From Cherax quadricarinatus (lineage: Eukaryota; Arthropoda; Malacostraca; Decapoda; Parastacidae), in assembly GCF_038502225.1 (NCBI RefSeq), contig NW_027195407.1:1-64000 (forward strand): a stretch of DNA of 64,000 bases, in the 5' to 3' direction. Under the pieces are notes generated by a model. It was not told the DNA's origin. It saw nothing but the letters and a program-made list of their open reading frames with translations, and did no database searches. The position numbers and the translations under genes were made by a program. How positions within the stretch are numbered: the first letter of the stretch is position 1; each line of letters starts with the position of its first letter. Of this stretch, positions 52,533-63,590 are shown piece after piece.

Positions 52533-53384
52533 GTTGACGACATTCTCCTCATAACTTCAAGGCGCTTCAACCTTCAAGCTCTCCAAGACAAGCTCAACCA
52601 GGTCGAGCCCTTAATCCAGTTCACACTTGAAGTCAACAACACTCTTCCTTTCCTTGATGTTCTTCTCTGCAAAACTGACCATGAACTTCGTTTTAAAGTC
52701 TATCGAAAACCAACCAGCCAAAACGATCTTCTACTCTTACCACGACACCAAAACTAAACGTGGTGTAATTATAGGCTTCTTCCTGCACGCACTCAAAATC
52801 TGCAGCAATGAGTACCTTGAGTATTTTCTAAACTCCACTATCCTCGTCACTTCATCAGAGACTGCAGACGGCGGGCATCAAACATCAACACACCCAGAGA
52901 AGACACTGCCGAGAAGAGGTACATAATCCTCCCCACCAACCCCATTGCCAAACATGTTTCCAACATCTTTTCCAATACATCATTCCAAGTATCTACCTCC
53001 ACAACCACGACCATCAAGGACATCACCAGTAGTAGACAGGACAAGCTTCCATCCTCTGCAGGGGTATACATAATCCCTTGTAATGACTGCAACAAATTAT
53101 ACGTGGGCGAAACATCAAGAGATCTCCAAACACGCATTTCAGAACATCAATACGCAAGCAGGACTGACGATACAAGGAATGCCTGTGTACAACATCGCAA
53201 TTCACACAACCATTTAATTAACTACAGAAACTCAAGATTTATCGCCACAAAAGACAACACTCAATACCAAAGAATCCTGGAATCATCGCTTATCTCTATA
53301 ACCAACAATTTCAACCAGAACAATGGCTTCTATAACATAGCTGAACCACTTGCCAAGAAACTTCTTCATCGCTATCCCACATAA
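52533..53384 (+). pseudogene. PLE-b RT (catalytic part), thumb and GIY-YIG region
   Basis: The frame continues VDDILLITSRRFNLQALQDK, with LEVNNTLPFLDVLLCKTDHE and FKVYRKPTSQND, then stops (near 52757 and beyond) and frameshifts. It resumes with EDTAEKRYIILPTNPIAKHV and the nuclease region: SSAGVYIIPCNDCNKLYVGE (GIY as GVY, YIG as YVG), TSRDLQTRISEHQYASR, NGFYNIAEPLAKKLLHRYPT ending at 53384. PLE nucleases of this type nick DNA for primed reverse transcription. The stops make this copy inactive. Confidence 0.8.
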
Positions 53385-53555
53385 GAACATAGAACACTGC
53401 AAAAGGTCTACTCACAACTTGTCCAATACCCCTGCCAAGCTACCCAAGACTCTATAACCCCACCCAGTGGATCATCAGATGCAGCATTCTCCACCTGACC
53501 TCAGCATTCTGAACCTGTCTATAAATACTCCCGTACCTTCCACCCCAGGTAGATC

Positions 53556-53568
53556 TGTTTGTGACTTG
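53556..53568. repeat. 13-bp TSD (left) of Rz-4: TGTTTGTGACTTG
   Basis: Exact copy at 53685-53697. Confidence 0.88.
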
Positions 53569-53684
53569 TAATAAAGTTGGTAGAATTACCGACAATATGT
53601 AAAGTAAAAGGACACAAGTGCAACTAATGTGACATTTATTGTGGCAACGTTTCGCTCTCCAGGAGCTTTATCAAGCCATTACCA
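53569..53684 (-). mobile_element. Rz-4: 116-bp hammerhead fragment insertion
   Basis: Bounded by a 13-bp TSD. On the minus strand it begins TGGTAATGGC, directly enters a hammerhead-like motif, continues with AATAAATG and a TTGCACTTGTGTCC stretch and ends ACCAACTTTATTA. No protein frame. It shows that a unit starting a few bases upstream of the ribozyme was inserted as DNA with a TSD. Confidence 0.75.
53642..53678 (-). ncRNA. Hammerhead-like motif of Rz-4
   Basis: Stem I TGGC with GCCA (four pairs), core TTGATAA (U3 and A8), extra A, stem II GCTC-CTGGA-GAGC, GAA, ACGT, T at the cleavage site. Both stems differ in sequence from Rz-2 yet pair perfectly. Confidence 0.65.
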
Positions 53685-53697
53685 TGTTTGTGACTTG
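53685..53697. repeat. 13-bp TSD (right) of Rz-4
   Basis: Identical to 53556-53568. Confidence 0.88.
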
Positions 53698-53760
53698 AAA
53701 AAGCCCACTCTGTGGACGAAACTTTGTCAAAGGATCACATTAAACTGCATATGTGTTTGT

Positions 53761-54489
53761 TTCCACGTAACTGGAATATTAGCTTCCTTATGATAACTGG
53801 TTAATAACTCTTCTAAGTCGCTTCAAATCTTAAATAATACTTAACTGCATTAGAAACTTATACCGCACTCTTCACTATTTGTATCACACTAATACACTGA
53901 GGCTGCGGTTGTACAAGACGGAGATATCTTTCTCTGATCACAGAGACCGAAATATTTGTAGGCGACTCATTTTTCTCACGGTTCCTTTCCTGAACCTCAG
54001 AGAAATTGGTTAGCCAGTCATTGAAATTAACCAGTATTTTAAAATATTTTGAAACCTATACATTAGCTGCTTAGAAATTATTTTTTATATGTAAAACATA
54101 TAACAGTGTTAAATATTAGGCTGCTGAATTTATTTGTAATGTTATGGTCTACAGTGTGTCTCTTCATAGTTGAATGACTTTTGTGAGTTCGGTTCCCGTG
54201 AAATAAACGAGAGAATAAGCCTCTGAAAGAATATCATTTCGTTGAACTCTCGTAACAGGGGTTAAAATGATCATATATAACACTGGTCAACATTCATTTT
54301 CTAGCCAATGATATTACAATGATTTTAAGGTAGGTTTGTGGTGCTGATTCCGACTATAACATCAGTTTTGCTTGATTGGCTCTAGTTTTTGATAAATTTC
54401 ATAGTTGAGAAAAATATATTGATCAGGCGGGGCTAACTTACAGATCCTACTAAAATTATTTTTTAGATCATGCAAAACTCAAATCATGT
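53761..54489. other. No recognisable gene
   Basis: A/T-rich, without frames or recognised repeats. Confidence 0.4.
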
Positions 54490-55057
54490 GATATATACCA
54501 GCATTTCATTACATATAATAACAGATTAACATGGTAAGATAATTCAGATACCACTAATTACTGCATATGAAAACGTTCTTCGTACGATTTTTGTCTACGC
54601 AGGTAATCAGCAGTTTTGTTAAATCAGCAATTGGAAGAGATGTATATGGGTTGCCATTGTGCAATTAGATACATTTCAAGCTTCTAATGGAGGTGTCGAT
54701 AAACAGCCGCCAATCTTCTGGTCGATATTCAAGTCCTATCCGAAGAAGTCTAAGGATGTTACTGCAGTACACAAGTTCCTTATCTTGGCTGCAGTGAGGA
54801 AGGAATTAAATCTCCCTTGTCCGATAGGCTGTTATTTTAACTTCTTGTTGTAGACTGTTCTTTTCTTTTAGTCTGGATGCTAAAAATTCAGATGCTTGCT
54901 TTTTCAGACTGACGTTACTTATCAGATCATTGAGTTCTTCCTGGAGTGTTGAAATGCATACTTCATTTTTACTTCCACTGATATCATTTGTGTTAAATCT
55001 TAAACCCTGAGTTTCTTCAACATCTGACAACAGAAGGTCAGGCAGTCTTGTAAACAT
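54490..55057 (-). pseudogene. Relic of a multicopy arthropod gene family of unknown function
   Basis: The minus strand opens MFTRLPDLLLSDVEETQGLR, ISTLQEELNDLISNVSLKKQ, ASEFLASRLKEKN and YRTREI, then a stop at about 54806, after which the same frame continues ELVYCSNI, RPEDWRLFIDTSIRSLKCI, a stop, and LHNGNPYTS. I recognise the order (LQEELNDLI, LASRL, YRTRE, then DWRLFIDSS and LLHNGN) as the N-terminal part of a repeated arthropod protein family, probably transposon-derived; its function is unknown to me. In-frame stops and loss of the rest make it a pseudogene. The assignment is from memory of the family pattern and should be checked. Confidence 0.5.
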
Positions 55058-55551
55058 TGCTATGCTGACTCCAAATCAGAATATTCCTACTTGACTTTCG
55101 ATTGAAGCCTTTCACATTCACAATACAGAAGTATCAAACTTCGTGGTGGATTTTCAGTTCATGACACCATAGGTACACCAGAGTTTAAACTTGTCCTTTG
55201 CCTATTTTTCCATTGTCGTAAGCATTTTACGTGGGTTTTGTAAACTATATGTGGAGCTCAAGACATGTCTTGTTCTTCAAGTGCCACTCCAAAATAAGCA
55301 AGATAAACTTGTTTTACAAAATCTGATTTCTTTTATTTGTTTTTCCAAAGAGTATTTCCCATAAATGTAGCAAAATGATTGAGATTGTTTAAGCAGGCTC
55401 TTCATGAAGAACTCTTGTTTATGTGATAAAAATATCAAAATAAAGGTTACAATATTGTCACGTGATCGTTGTTAATACAACTCCTTTCCTTAAATGTCAA
55501 ATCGTATAAAAATAAAATTCTAATCATTGTTAAAACTATCTGTATATGCAC
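55058..55551. other. No recognisable gene
   Basis: Possible upstream remnant of the preceding pseudogene at 55058-55150; otherwise featureless A/T-rich sequence. Confidence 0.4.
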
Positions 55552-57326
55552 ATTTTTTTTTTTATTTAATAACACATCGGCCGTTTCCCACCAAGTGAGG
55601 GAGGCCAGACAAAGAAAAACTTCCATCATTCACTTTATCACTGTCTTGCCAGAGATGCCCTTACACTACAGTTATGAAACTACAACAATAATACCCGTCC
55701 TTCAGAGTGCAGGCACTGTACTTCCCATCTCCAGGACTCAGGTCCGGCCTAATGGTTTCCCTTGAATCTTTCATAAATATTACCCTGGTCACACTCCATT
55801 CGCTCCTATCTAACAAGCTGGAAATCCAAGCCCCTCACACACAAAACCTTCTTGACCTCCTCCCTCCAACTTTTCCTAGGCCGACCCCTAGCCTGCTTTC
55901 CCTCCACTGCAGATTTCTACACTCTCAAAGTCATTATATTTTACTCCGTCCTCTCTACATGTCCGAACCACCTGAACAACCCTTCCTCAGCCTTCTGGAT
56001 AATAGTTTTGTTAATCCTGCACCTCCTCCTAATTTCCAAACTACGAATTCTCTGCATTATAGTCACACCACACGTCGCCCTCAGACACGATATCTCTACT
56101 GCCTCCAGCCGTCTCCATGTTGCAACATTCACCACCCATGCTTTGGAGTAATTATACTCTAATACATTTCCCTCTTTGCTTCCATGGACAAAGTTCTCTG
56201 TCTCCACAGACTCCTCAGTCCACTCACCTTTTCCTCACGTCAGTTCTATGATTCACCTCATCTTTCATAGACCCATCTGCTGACACACCCACTCCTAAAT
56301 ATCTGAGTACATTCACCTCCTCCATACTCGCTCCCTCTAATCTGATATTCAATCTTTCGTTACCCATTTTTTTGTTATCCTCAACTGTGACAACTCCCAC
56401 TTTTTGTTAGATACCTTATATTTTCACTCCACACCTCTTGCCAACACCCTCGAATTAACTTCTCTTACAGCCCCATCTATAAATATAATGAACAACCATG
56501 GTGACATCACACATCCTTGTCTAAGGCCTACTTTTACTGGGAAATAATCTCCCTCTCTCCTACGTTCTTTAACCTGAGCCTCACTATCCTCGTAAAAACT
56601 TTTCACCACTTTCAATAACCTACCTCCAATACCATACACCTGCAATATCTTCCACATTGCTTCCCTATCCACCCTGTTATACGCCTTTTCCAAATCCATA
56701 AATGCCACGAAAACCTTTTTACCCTTATCTAAATACTGTTCACCTATGTTTCACTGTAAACACTTGGTCTGCACACTCTTTACCTTTCCTAAAGCCTCCT
56801 TGTTCATCTGCTATCCTACTCTCCATCTTACTCTTAATTCTTTGAATAATAGCTCTACCATACACTTTACTAGTTATACTCAACAGACTTATTCCCCTAT
56901 AATTTTTGCACTCTTTGTCCCTTTTGCTTTTATACAAAGGAACTATGCATGCTCCCTGCCAACTCCTAGGTACTTGACCCTGCTCCATACATTTTTTAAA
57001 TACAAGCACCATTCACTCCAGGACTATTAACAATTCCTAAAAATATTCGCTCCATCTTCCCGATACCTCCAACTCTCCATTTAATAATTCTACTCAACTT
57101 TTAACTGTCAAATCCAATTGTTCTCTAGGCTTCCTCAACTTATTAATCTCACTCCAAAACTTTTTCTTATTTTCAACAAAATTTGTTGATAACATCTCAC
57201 CTACTCTTATTTGCTCTCTTTTTATATTTCTTCACCACTCTCTTAACCTCTTCATATACTCCCTTTCCTTGCATCAGTTCTACTTTGTAAAAACATCTCA
57301 TATGCTGACTTTTTCTCTTACTACTC
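55552..57326 (-). pseudogene. RTE-type LINE ORF, decayed, with 3' tail
   Basis: The minus strand from 57326 has a degenerate linker, then MVLVFKKCMEQGQVPRSWQG, YRGISLLSITSKVYGRAIIQ, EQGGFRKGKECADQVF, FMDLEKAYNRVDREAMWKIL and GLRQGCVMSPWLFIIFIDGA. The part that should hold the catalytic FADD is missing (about 56210-56420). The C-terminal domain follows: RRLEAVEISCLRATCGVTIM, EIRRRCRINK, EEGLFRWFGHVER. The 3' UTR (about 55565-55930) contains the GGAAACGGCCGATGTG stretch and ends in poly-A (T-run 55552-55563). These are motifs of RTE-clade elements of decapods. It is cut at 57326 by the Gmr1-like LTR and is inactive. Confidence 0.8.
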
Positions 57327-58379
57327 TGTGAGGGAAAAGTTCAATAGATAGGAGTAGCGAGGGAGTATATAGTAACAATAGTTTCATTGCCGGCTCCCGC
57401 TATTCCCGCTTTTTTTCCCCCTCCCCGAAAGTGATAGTTTCATTGCCGGCTACTTGTTAAGGTAGGGTAAGTCAAGCTCCCGCTATTCCCGCTTTTTTTC
57501 CCCCTCCCCGAAAGTGATAGTTTCATTGCCGGCAGCTTGTTAAGGTAGGGTCAGTCTAGCTCCCGCTATCCCTTCCCCTCCTCCTTCCCCCCCTTCCCCC
57601 GAAAGGTGACGTGTGGGGCTCTGGTCCAAACAGTAATCACTAGACTCACAGCTCCCAGCACTACTGTAAATACATGCCTGCCTTGTATTCTAGTGAATTT
57701 ATGGGTTGAAAGCTTCACTTTTGACCAATAATAAACTTAGTCTTTTCAGCCTTGCTCTATGTTGACTGTTGTAATAATCACCACATCTTTTAGGTATTGT
57801 ACTTATCATGGAGAGTGATTATTTAAGCAGTGGGTAACCTGTCTATCTTTTCAGCTTGGATGACAGAGAGGGTCACCTGTCAATCAACGAGAAGAACTGG
57901 TGGAGATGGACTAACGTCATGAGACTTCCCCTTTTTGGATTTAATTACCTGTGCACCTGTATGAAATTGCAGGATGTAACCCCTCATCATTGCAGCGGCA
58001 AAGAACCTGCTTTCCTGTCATCGGGATATACTCAAGGCTATACTGTGAAGAACTAGCCAGTGGGTCGTAACCAACACCTGCGACCCCTCCCCCATCATCA
58101 GCAATGGCTACGATTTCAACAACAAAGTGTCACCAACACCAGACACCCCTATATATATTAGCGTTGAATTCAGTTATCATTTATATTTTTCATTTTTCAT
58201 TTTCTTTAATGTAGGATTAATATTTCATATTTAAGTGTTTTATATTTTATATTTTCTATATAATAAAGTGTTTATGTTTGTCTGTTATTATTTCTTTTTC
58301 TATTCATTAATTTTCCTGAGGAGGAGCCAGCCTTGGTAATACTGTCTTAAGTTATTACAGGGCTGAGTAAGCCTTCACA
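57327..58379 (+). repeat. 5' LTR, about 1.05 kb
   Basis: TG (TGTGAGGGAAAAGT) to CA (CCTTCACA). It contains a tandem repeat (57379-57600), a stretch from 57676 that reappears at 63587-64000 with about a dozen substitutions over about 410 bp by eye plus one 3-nt indel, and AATAAA-like signals at 57731 and 58262. The small frame at 57856-58056 has no recognised function. Confidence 0.8.
57379..57600. repeat. Tandem repeat in the 5' LTR, period about 83 bp
   Basis: TAGTTTCATTGCCGGC occurs near 57379, 57435 and 57518, with GCTCCCGCTATTCCCGC and a T-run/CCCC block between copies. Could be promoter or enhancer repeats. Confidence 0.7.
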
Positions 58380-58381
58380 AG

Positions 58382-58399
58382 TGGCGACCCTGCCAGGAT
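58382..58399 (+). other. Primer-binding site
   Basis: TGGCGACCCTGCCAGGAT begins two bases after the LTR end and would pair with the 3' end of a tRNA ending in CCA. I do not name the tRNA. Confidence 0.6.
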
Positions 58400-58947
58400 A
58401 CAACTCGACAGAATCAAGATTCAATTCCATCTCGAATCTACCATTGGAACTTCAACGCTGCATACCACAGACGGTTACCACCAGCCATGAGTAATCATTC
58501 TCTATGGTAGGACTACGGTACAGGTATTTAAAAGATTTGGTGATTGTTATAGTCTCAATTTATTGTAAGTCAAGTCAGGCAGGATATAATAGTTAATTCT
58601 GCCACCTTTCTTGTGAGCTTGAAAGACTTTGGAGGATTAGACTCTAGGGACCCGAGATTTTCCAGTGACAATTTGTTTCATTGAGCTCTTTATTTTATCA
58701 AGGGAACTGTCGTTGGACACTCTTGATTTGTTGGTGAGAAGATTGGATGGTCAAGTGACCCCATTCTACTTACTGTTTGCTCAGAGCCGGCAAAGAACCC
58801 TTCGTTTTAATTAATACATATTGTTTAATTGAAGCAGGGATCGAGCCCTCTGGTTTATTTACAGTTTGAACGGAGCAGGAATTGAACCCTCCGTTTTCTT
58901 TAATTCCCGTTTCATTTCCCCTGATAGTTTAAGTTATTCTTGCAAGC
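58400..58947 (+). other. Untranslated leader between PBS and Gag
   Basis: No long frame. Contains two related stretches (GAGCCGGCAAAGAACCCT and CGGAGCAGGAATTGAACCCT). Confidence 0.5.
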
Positions 58948-60167
58948 ATGGAGGAATACCAGTTTTGGATGAATGCTATAAGTAAGTTAGGAATAACAGG
59001 GAAAAATTTAGAATCTTTCATTAGTGCTAAGATCCAGGAAAGACTTGAAAGAGAGAGAATTGAGAGAGAAGAGAGACAGTTATAAAGGGAAAGAGAAGAA
59101 GAAAAGGAGAGAGAGAGAATCGAAAGAGAAGAGAAAAAGGAGAGAGAGAGAGAATCGAAAGAGAAGAGAAAAAGGAGAAAGAGAACCTTGAAAAACAGGA
59201 GAAAAAGGAGAGAGAGAGAATTGAGAGAGAAATCCAAGAAAGACAGTTAGAAAGAGAAAGAGAAGACAAAAAGGAGCGTGATAGACTTGATCGTGAAGAA
59301 AGAGCTAGAGAACGTGAGGAACAGGCTAAAATACATGAGGAACAGGCTAAAATACGTGAGGAACAGGCTAAAATAAGAGAACTTGAGGAAAGAGCAAAGG
59401 ATAGAGAAAAAGCTAGAGAACGTGAGGAAAAAGCTAGAGAACGTGAGGAAAAAGCTAGAGAACTTGAGTTAATAGAGAGAGAAAAGGATCGCGAGCTCGA
59501 AAAATCTCGCCTTGAATTAGAGAATAAAAAGTTAACTCTTACACAACAACAATTAGAGGAAGGAGTAATGGAACAACGTGCAGTCAGTGCACATATTCCA
59601 ACACCTAATTTACCTCCCTTCACAGAGGGGGAAGACATAACTTTATACATTATCAGGTTTGAAAATACTGCTACCCTCTGTGAATGGCCTGCTGACACCT
59701 GGGCTACCAGGTTAGGAATGTTATTTTCTGGTACAGCCTTGAATATCTATGCAACTTTGTCGCAGGATATCATATGTAATTATAACCTACTGAAGAAGGC
59801 AATCCTTAAAGCATATCAAAAAACCACTAATTCTTACAGGAAAGATTTCAGGTATGCCACCTTACAGCCTGGCCAGAACTTTCAGCAGTTACAGGTAACA
59901 CTCTTTCGTTTGCTCGACTTTTGGATAGAGAGTTCAGGAATTGATCACAGTTATGAATCTCTTAGAGACTTCATGGTTGCTGACTAGTTCCTGACAGCTC
60001 TTCCCCATCAGATACGAACATTCATCAGAGAACGTAACCTGATTAAAGCTGAGGAAGTTGCTGAGGCTGCTGACCTGTATGCTGAGACTCACAATTCCTA
60101 TAAAGACCTAAAGGGATCGAACCCTAAGGGCAAGGGTTCATCAGACCTTAAGAAATCAAAGCCTCTA
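58948..60167 (+). pseudogene. Gag of the Gmr1-like element, broken
   Basis: ATG at 58948: MEEYQFWMNAISKLGITGKN, then AKIQERLERERIE and a TAA at 59083-59085. A long Glu/Arg-rich coiled-coil region follows (59086-59560), where a duplicated GA-rich segment shifts the frame. The capsid-like domain is in the second frame: PPFTEGEDITLYIIRFENTA, WATRLGMLFSGTALNIYATL, FRYATLQPGQNFQQLQVTLF, a TAG at 59985-59987, then FLTALPHQIRTFIRERN. This resembles SCAN-related capsids known from Gmr1-like Gag. From there the frame runs into the knuckle and Pol without a stop, so Gag and Pol were probably one polyprotein. Confidence 0.8.
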
Positions 60168-62213
60168 ATGGAAAGTAAAATGACTTCTTTTATTCCTGTT
60201 TGTCATTTGTGTGGTGTTAAGGGACATAAACGTCCAGATTGTCCTTCTAGGAAGGTCCAAAAAGTTGGAAGATGTTTTAAAGACTGTAATGACCAAGCAC
60301 CCTTCTGTTCAGGAACAGTTAATGGACTTAATATATCTACCATTTTACGAGACACTGGATGCACATGTATAGTCATTTCTGATAAGCTGTTCCCTAACCT
60401 TAAAGAAACTCATTCCTCTGCTATACTTTCAGACTACTTGGGCCGTACGGACACTTTTCCTACCATCCGTTGTTACATTAGGTCTAAATGGTTCACAGGT
60501 TGGTCTGAAGCCGTACTAGCTCCCATCACTTCTTACTCCGTACTAATAGGTAATGTAAAAGATGCCATTCTTCCTTCTGAGGTTGACCTTTCATCACTAA
60601 AGATGGACATAAGTGTTTCAGATCCTCTTTCTGTAGAGTCAGAGAAGTCACTCGAAAGTTCAGATGAGACAATGTCTCGTGAGATTCGAGTGGGATTAAA
60701 AACCAGTGATGATACTCTCGAAAGCGAGGTAGTAGGATCACCGGTTCACTTGTTAGATGAAAGTGAAGATATCACCTCCGATACCATAAATGTCTTGACT
60801 AGGGCTCAGACCAAAGCCCAGGCTTCTCCTACTGTCCATCCTTTGATTTTCCCTGACTTTAACCCTTTAGATATATCGAAGGACTCCTTTGTCAAGTTAC
60901 AACGTAATTGCCCTTCTCTTCAGAATTGCCATAATGCCGCTAAACAAAATCAAGTGATCCAAAGGAAAAACTTTTCATATAAATCTGAATATATAAAAAG
61001 TATCTTGTACAAGTCAGTATTCAAACTAAATTCAGATGAGATAGACTATTCCATCTTAGTTGTTCCAAGTCAATGCAGAGAGACTGTTCTTAAAATGGCT
61101 CATGAGCTGCCAGTGGCCGGACATTTCTCGCATCGTAAAACCTTAAATAAAATTAGGGAAACCTATTTTTGGCCAAAAATGTCCTCAGATGTCACTACCT
61201 ATTGTAGATCGTGTAAAGTTTGCCAACTGTCATCCTCCCGAGGTACCAGGCGAGTACCTATGGTCAAAATGCCAATCTTTACGGAACCGTTTGAAAGAGT
61301 AGCTATTGACATCGTTGGTCCTTTATCTCCACTTTCATCTGAGGGACATAGATATATATTAACATTAGTTGATTATGCTTCGAGTTTCCCTGAAGCCATA
61401 CCCTTAAAGACCATAACCACTACAGAGGTGGCTGAAGCCCTTTTGTCCATCTTCTCCAGAGTGGGCATCCCTAGAGAAATTTTGTCTGACCGTGGGACAC
61501 AATTCACATCTGACTTAATGCAACAATTATACCAACTTCTGGGAGTGAAGCCTCTCTTCACCACACCCTATCATCCCAGCTGTAATGGGAAGATTGAGCG
61601 CCAGTATTCGATTCTCAAGTCCATTTTAAGGAAACTTTGCTCCCTTAAACCTAAGGAGTGGCATTGTTACCTACCCTGTGCTTTGTTTGCCATGAGGGAA
61701 GTTCCCAGTGACTCTTTGGGGTTTTCACCTTTTGAACTTCTCTATGGTAGACAGGCCAGAGGCCCATTGTCCATCCTTCATGACTTATGGACTAATGAGG
61801 AGGTAAATGCTGAGGTTCAGTCTTCTTACCAGTTTCTCCTTGACCTTAGATCCAAACTTGAGGAGACCTTTGACATAGTTTCGAAAAACTTAAGTTTGTC
61901 AATGGACCAGTACAAAACCTATTTTGATTCCAAAAGTCAGAGGAGAAGTTTTAAAGTAGGGGATGAAGTTCTTGTACTTTTGCCGATCAAGTCAAATAAA
62001 TTGTTAGTAGCATGGAAAGGTCCATATAAAGTATTAAAAATTTGTGGGAAAGTTGATTACCTCATAGAAGTCAAGGGGAAACCTAAGCTTCATCATATCA
62101 ACATCCTTAAGAAATATTACCGAAGAAATTCGGTTAACTGCCTTTATAACTTTGACTTAGTTTTTCCACACGAACTTGATAAGACAACCGAAGAATGTAG
62201 TGTGCGTAATTGA
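60168..62213 (+). pseudogene. Pol part 1: zinc knuckle, protease, integrase
   Basis: 681 open codons in the capsid frame; the ATG at 60168 is internal and not a true start. Numbered from there: CCHC knuckle at C12, C15, H20, C25; protease DTG at 62-64 (LRDTGCTCIVIS); a long spacer; HHCC zinc region HELPVAGHFSHRKT ... CRSCKVCQ; integrase core D381 (AIDIVGP), D441 (SDRGTQF), E477 (NGKIERQ), i.e. D-D-35-E; C-terminal GPY/F module (FKVGDEV ... WKGPYKVL ... HHINILKKYY). The integrase inserts element cDNA into the host genome. All catalytic residues are present, but the polyprotein is broken upstream and downstream. Confidence 0.85.
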
Positions 62214-63590
62214 CACCTCTAACTTAGACTATGATGAAGAACTACATGACTTGGTGACTGTTGACCACTCGGGCACAACCAACATTAATATTAATGAATT
62301 TTTGGATGACCATAAGAGACATGAACTACTTCAATGTGTGAGTAACTTTTCAGACGTCTTTACTGATATTCCAGGTGTTACCTCCACGGTAGTCCATAAG
62401 ATTGACTTAGTGACAGACAATCCTATCAAACGAAAATTATACCCAGTTCCAGTTCACCTTAGGGATGCATTTGACCGAGAGGTAGACAAATTATTAAAAC
62501 TAAAGATCATTGAACCTTCAGTATCTTCATATTGTTCACCAGTAGTCATGGTTAAGAAGGAGGATAATTCATATAGACTTGCTATTGACTTCAGAGGCCT
62601 TAATGCTATAACTCGGTGGGATGCTGAGCCTATGCCCTTAATAGATAGCGATCTACACAAATTTTATGACGCTTCCTTCTTTTCAGAGATTGATATTGCC
62701 GGGCATATCATCAAGTAATGTTAGATCCTTCTTCTAAGCAGTACACCGCTTTTCCTACACACCAAGGACTGATGCAATATAGAACTATGCCCTTCGGTTT
62801 GGTAACTGCCTGTGCTACCTACGTGAGACTGATGAGAAAGGTCTTGGTTAATATGCCAAATGTTTCAGTTTATTTTGATAAAATTTATGTAATGACATCC
62901 ACGTGGGGCGAACATATCCAAACATTAACATCAGTTTTGCGTAGGTTACGCTCACTTGGCCTCACTGCCAAGCAGAAGAAATGCTTCCTTGGGTATAACA
63001 AGATTAGATATCTTGGACTGATACTTTCTAATAACTCTCTGCAGCCTCTCCCCAGTAAGATCAAAGCTTTATTAGAATTTAAATTCCCCAAAACCAAGAA
63101 CCCCCTTTCCTTAGCTTTCTTGGTTCTGTAAATTTTTATGCACGGTTTATCCCGAACCTTACTGATCTTACAGGCATCTTATCCGACATCCTTAAAAAGT
63201 CTGTGAAGGAACCTCTTCAACTTTCCGACGTAGCTCGGGAAAAGTTTAAGGAGATTAAAAGTATCTTTTCGAAAGACCCTATACTTAAGATTCCAGATAT
63301 TAATAAAACATTTTGTTTAAGAACTGATGCCTCCAATACTGGCTTAGGTGCGGTGTTACTACAATACCATGATGGTACTCCCTTTCCTGTATGCTTCCTA
63401 AACCGGAAACTCCTTCCCGCAGAAACAAGATACTCCACAATAGAAAAGGAATGTTTAGCCCTTGTGTGGGGTATCTCCAAACTTAAATTTTATTTGCTGG
63501 GAAATGAATTCATTTTAGAAACGGACCACAAACCTTTGATATACCTAGAAACTTTTAAGGGAACCAACAGTCGCCTCTTGAGGTGGCCTG
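62214..63590 (+). pseudogene. Pol part 2: reverse transcriptase and RNase H, broken
   Basis: A +1 shift near 62180-62213 leads to TDNPIKRKLYPVPVHLRDAF, KLKIIEPSVSSYCSPVVMVK, YRLAIDFRGLNAIT and FFSEIDIA. A small deletion then breaks the GYHQ region and shifts the frame (62700-62720). Next: FPTHQGLMQYRTMPFGLVTA and VSVYFDKIYVMT. The catalytic box reads YFDK where Ty3/gypsy RTs have YxDD. Another shift near 63115-63130 precedes NFYARFIPNLTD. RNase H follows with LRTDASNTGLGAVLLQ, YSTIEKECLALVWGI and FILETDHKPLIYLE. The coding ends in RLLRW, fused to mid-LTR sequence at about 63587. It is non-functional. Confidence 0.85.

Larger units (their letters stand above)
51105..53760 (+). mobile_element. 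PLE-b: Penelope-like element with nested insertions
   Basis: Order: terminal repeat with hammerhead-like motif (51128-51350), a minus-strand PLE RT fragment (about 51345-51535), plus-strand RT (51536-51778), a solo LTR (51779-52527), the rest of RT (52533-52900), the GIY-YIG region (52900-53384) and a 3' terminal repeat (53385-53760), itself carrying a 116-bp hammerhead fragment. The inverted fragment and stops make it defective. Confidence 0.8.
53385..53760 (+). repeat. 3' terminal repeat of PLE-b
   Basis: Non-coding. After the inserted Rz-4 it contains TTGAAAA, a GCCCAC-TCT-GTGGAC hairpin and GAAAC (53695-53725), a decayed hammerhead-like site collinear with that of PLE-a. Confidence 0.55.

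Noticed and set aside
57856..58056. 66-codon frame in the 5' LTR, also in the partial 3' LTR (63766-63969)
   Set aside because: It is duplicated because the LTR is; no homology recognised. I leave it as chance, although both copies remain open despite several substitutions.
59027..59698. Ser/Phe-rich minus-strand frame of 223 codons
   Set aside because: Mirror of the GA-rich coiled-coil repeat of Gag on the opposite strand.
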